Source: an uncultured Lachnospiraceae bacterium (GTDB lineage: Bacteria > Bacillota > Clostridia > Lachnospirales > Lachnospiraceae). From it: a stretch of 64,000 nucleotides of DNA. Below the pieces are notes generated by a model. The model was given only the letters and a program-made list of their open reading frames with translations, was not told the DNA's origin and searched no databases. Position 1 is the first letter of the stretch, and each line of letters begins with the position of its first letter. Of the stretch, positions 62,154-64,000 are shown in pieces. Position numbers and translations under genes: made by a program. The DNA is taken from assembly GCA_946566685.1 (NCBI GenBank), contig CAMNXA010000011.1, positions 1 to 64,000 on the forward strand. Reading direction: 5' to 3'.

Positions 62154-63248
62154 ATGGGACGGGAAGAAAACAGGGGAAACAAAGGACAGGTTGTCACATT
62201 TACAGCACCGTCTGTCAGGATTTTGGTCGTGGATGACAATCGGGTGAGTCTGAAAGTGGCAGTGGGACTGCTCAGGCCCTATCAAATGCAGGTAGAGACA
62301 GCGGACAGCGGGGCGTGCGCTGTGGAGATGGTGCGGGAACATACCTATGATCTGGTCCTGATGGATTATATGATGCCAGACATGAATGGCGCTGACGTGG
62401 CAAAGAACATTCGTGGTATGGAAGGAGATTCATATAAGAAGCTGGTAATCGTAGCATTGACAGGCAATGCAGACCAGGAGACCCAGGAACTGTTTTTGGC
62501 AGCCGGTATCAATGATTTCATAACGAAGCCGGTTGAAATGGGCAGTTTGGACAAGGTTTTATCCAAATGGATTCCGGAAGAGAAGATGGTTTTTGAGCAG
62601 GAAGAGATCGGGGAAGGACAGATGAATACAGGACAGGCGGTTTTGACTGATTGGCAGATGGAAGGAATTAATGTAGAAACCGGTATGTCCTATTCCGGTA
62701 ATGACCGGACATTATACCTGGAAGTGCTGACGGACTTTGCGGACAGTATCGAAGAGCGGGCGGCACAGATAGAGCAGGCAGTGGAAGAGAGGGATCTTGA
62801 TGTGTATATCATGGGAGTTCACTCTCTGAAAAGTTCGGCCAGATATCTGGGCGCTGTGGCTGTGGCTGATATGGCACAGGCGTTGGAAGCTGATGCCAAA
62901 CGAGAAGACTGGCGGGCGGTTGAACTGGGTACGCCGGAACTGCTCTCTTCGTACAGGAGTTTATATCAAAGCATCGCGCCCTATCGGCTTGACAGATCTT
63001 ATACCGGCAAGAGAAAGCGTTTTAACCGGGAAGAGGTGTATGCACTTTTGCAGCAGCTGGAGAAGTGTATGGAGGAATACGATATAGACCGCGGTGAGGA
63101 GATTGTGGGAACTTTGCAGGAGTATGATCTGGGAAAAGCATGGTCAGGACGCAGGGACAGGATCATGAAAGCGGTTGACCAGTTTGATTATCATGCCTGT
63201 AAAAAGGAGGCATGCTCCTGGAGACTGGCACTGGAAAAGGAGTCGTGA
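62154..63248 (+). CDS. Receiver-Hpt phosphorelay protein
   Basis: A 364-residue protein. Residues about 20-145 form a receiver domain (LVVDDNRVSL, LVLMDYMMPDMNGADV, TKPVE). Residues about 175-280 carry an Hpt domain with HSLKSSARYLGA (phospho-His about residue 224). A C-terminal helical region follows. It has no histidine kinase domain and looks like a detached part of a hybrid kinase. The receiver gene lies directly upstream and an AraC gene three bases downstream. Confidence 0.88.
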   Translation: MGREENRGNKGQVVTFTAPSVRILVVDDNRVSLKVAVGLLRPYQMQVETADSGACAVEMVREHTYDLVLMDYMMPDMNGADVAKNIRGMEGDSYKKLVIVALTGNADQETQELFLAAGINDFITKPVEMGSLDKVLSKWIPEEKMVFEQEEIGEGQMNTGQAVLTDWQMEGINVETGMSYSGNDRTLYLEVLTDFADSIEERAAQIEQAVEERDLDVYIMGVHSLKSSARYLGAVAVADMAQALEADAKREDWRAVELGTPELLSSYRSLYQSIAPYRLDRSYTGKRKRFNREEVYALLQQLEKCMEEYDIDRGEEIVGTLQEYDLGKAWSGRRDRIMKAVDQFDYHACKKEACSWRLALEKES

Positions 63249-63251
63249 GGA

Positions 63252-64000
63252 ATGGAGAAAGCCTACAAGCTGGAGTTTGCCGGGGAACAGACAGGGAGTC
63301 TGTATTTGAATTGCTGCGGGCTGTCCAGGACGGAATCCATGCACAGTTTTGGGCCGGCGTTAAAACCTCACTATCTGATTCACTATATTTTGAGCGGCAG
63401 AGGGAGATTCTCCACAGGCGGCAAGGAGTATCCGCTGGAGGCGGGGTACGGATTTTTGATCACGCCGGATGAGCTGGCTTTTTATCAGGCGGATGAAAAG
63501 GAACCCTGGACTTATGTATGGGTGGGATTCAGCGGTACACAGGCGGCGGAATATGTCAAAAATATTGGGTTGTCGGTGAGACAGCCTGTTTTCCGGTCGG
63601 ATGCTTCCGAGGAACTTTATCGAATTGTGAAAGATATGATGGAACATAATACCTTTGGCTTGTCCAATGATCTCAGGCGAAATGGACAGCTGGGGGTATT
63701 TTTGTCCGTTATTGCAGAGGGCAGCAGGATAGAGAAGACCAGTGAAGCTGATCGGGCAAATGTCTATGTGCGCAAGGCGGTATCTTTTATCCAGAGCAAT
63801 TATTGTAATCCCATCAAGGTGACGGATGTGGCGGAATATGTGTGTATCAACAGGAGTTATCTTTATACATTATTCCAGAATTCCATGGGGATGTCTCCCC
63901 AGCAGTTTCTGACGACTTTCAGGATCACGAAGGCAACAGAACTTTTGCAGCTCACTTCCATTCCGATTGAGAGTATCGCCCTGTCGTGCGGGTATCGTGA
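63252..64000 (+). CDS. AraC family transcriptional regulator (3' truncated by window)
   Basis: At least 249 residues, running off the right edge. A cupin sensor domain (PHYLIHYILSGRGRFSTGGKEYPLEAGYGFLITPDE) is followed by the first HTH (KVTDVAEYVCINRSYLYTLFQNSMGMSPQQFL) and the start of the second (IESIALSCGYR). ATG at 63252 overlaps nothing and lies three bases after the receiver-Hpt stop; GAGGA precedes it closely. Its target, perhaps a sugar or glycan locus, lies beyond the window. Confidence 0.9.
   Translation, partial: MEKAYKLEFAGEQTGSLYLNCCGLSRTESMHSFGPALKPHYLIHYILSGRGRFSTGGKEYPLEAGYGFLITPDELAFYQADEKEPWTYVWVGFSGTQAAEYVKNIGLSVRQPVFRSDASEELYRIVKDMMEHNTFGLSNDLRRNGQLGVFLSVIAEGSRIEKTSEADRANVYVRKAVSFIQSNYCNPIKVTDVAEYVCINRSYLYTLFQNSMGMSPQQFLTTFRITKATELLQLTSIPIESIALSCGYR

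Overview
The window looks like a Gram-positive anaerobe of the Clostridia, most likely Lachnospiraceae. Evidence: Shine-Dalgarno sites are strong AGGAGG types, the catabolic locus has oxygen-sensitive glycyl-radical chemistry, the regulators are YesM/YesN and AraC types, and a very long flagellin has a sigma-D-like promoter. This is inference from gene content; no rRNA or other phylogenetic marker lies in the window.

Region 1 (1-22.2 kb) is the right part of a prophage or phage-like element. It opens with the 3' part of a tail/receptor-type protein whose C-terminus is the variable region of a diversity-generating retroelement (DGR). The 103-bp variable repeat (1715-1817), the 103-bp template repeat (1981-2083) and a reverse transcriptase (2240-3658) are all present. 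All 13 differences between the repeats fall at template adenines. Next come a small tail-associated gene, XkdX, a holin and a modular endolysin. About 15 kb of short, tightly packed plus-strand genes follow (7.1-22.1 kb). Most have no recognisable function. The recognisable ones are a PAPS-reductase-like PP-loop protein with an internal duplication, a small HTH protein, a DUF3846-DpnD/PcfM-like protein, an HNH endonuclease, a ParB-like protein, a HhH protein, a Dam-type methylase and a YopX-like protein. A lipoprotein closes the region. Within it lie an array of ATAACGTTAT-like sites, a perfect 97-bp promoter duplication (7024-7120 and 12863-12959), and a 254-nt element closed by a 32-bp near-perfect helix (8681-8934), the best candidate for an uncharacterised structured RNA.

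Region 2 (22.2-25.7 kb) is ordinary chromosome: a PfkB-family sugar kinase, an Rpn-type remnant, a small unknown, an MgtC-family membrane protein and exonuclease III.

Region 3 (25.8-39.3 kb) is a catabolic locus visibly richer in A+T than its flanks. A minus-strand operon encodes a sugar-type ABC importer (binding lipoprotein and two permeases, no ATPase), a zinc alcohol dehydrogenase, a glycyl radical enzyme with a C-x-E active-site motif, and its radical SAM activase. Around it are an AraC regulator, a Gfo/Idh/MocA oxidoreductase lacking the usual EKP lysine, and a YesM/YesN two-component system. The substrate cannot be read from the sequence.

Region 4 (39.3-55.3 kb) is envelope and glycan biology. 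It has an MBOAT acyltransferase with an AlgJ/DltD-like partner, then a plus-strand cluster of a class II aldolase-family protein, a tandem two-domain nucleotidyltransferase, a membrane glycosyltransferase fused to a uridine-kinase-like domain, a HAD phosphatase, a GT2 glycosyltransferase, a phosphodiesterase-like protein and a second membrane glycosyltransferase. This suggests an undescribed phosphoglycan or teichoic-acid-like pathway. MurG follows.

Region 5 (55.3-64 kb) has a C39-like peptidase, a 1,284-residue flagellin with a repetitive insert and ten cysteines, glucose-6-phosphate isomerase, a response regulator, a receiver-Hpt protein, and an AraC regulator that runs off the right edge.
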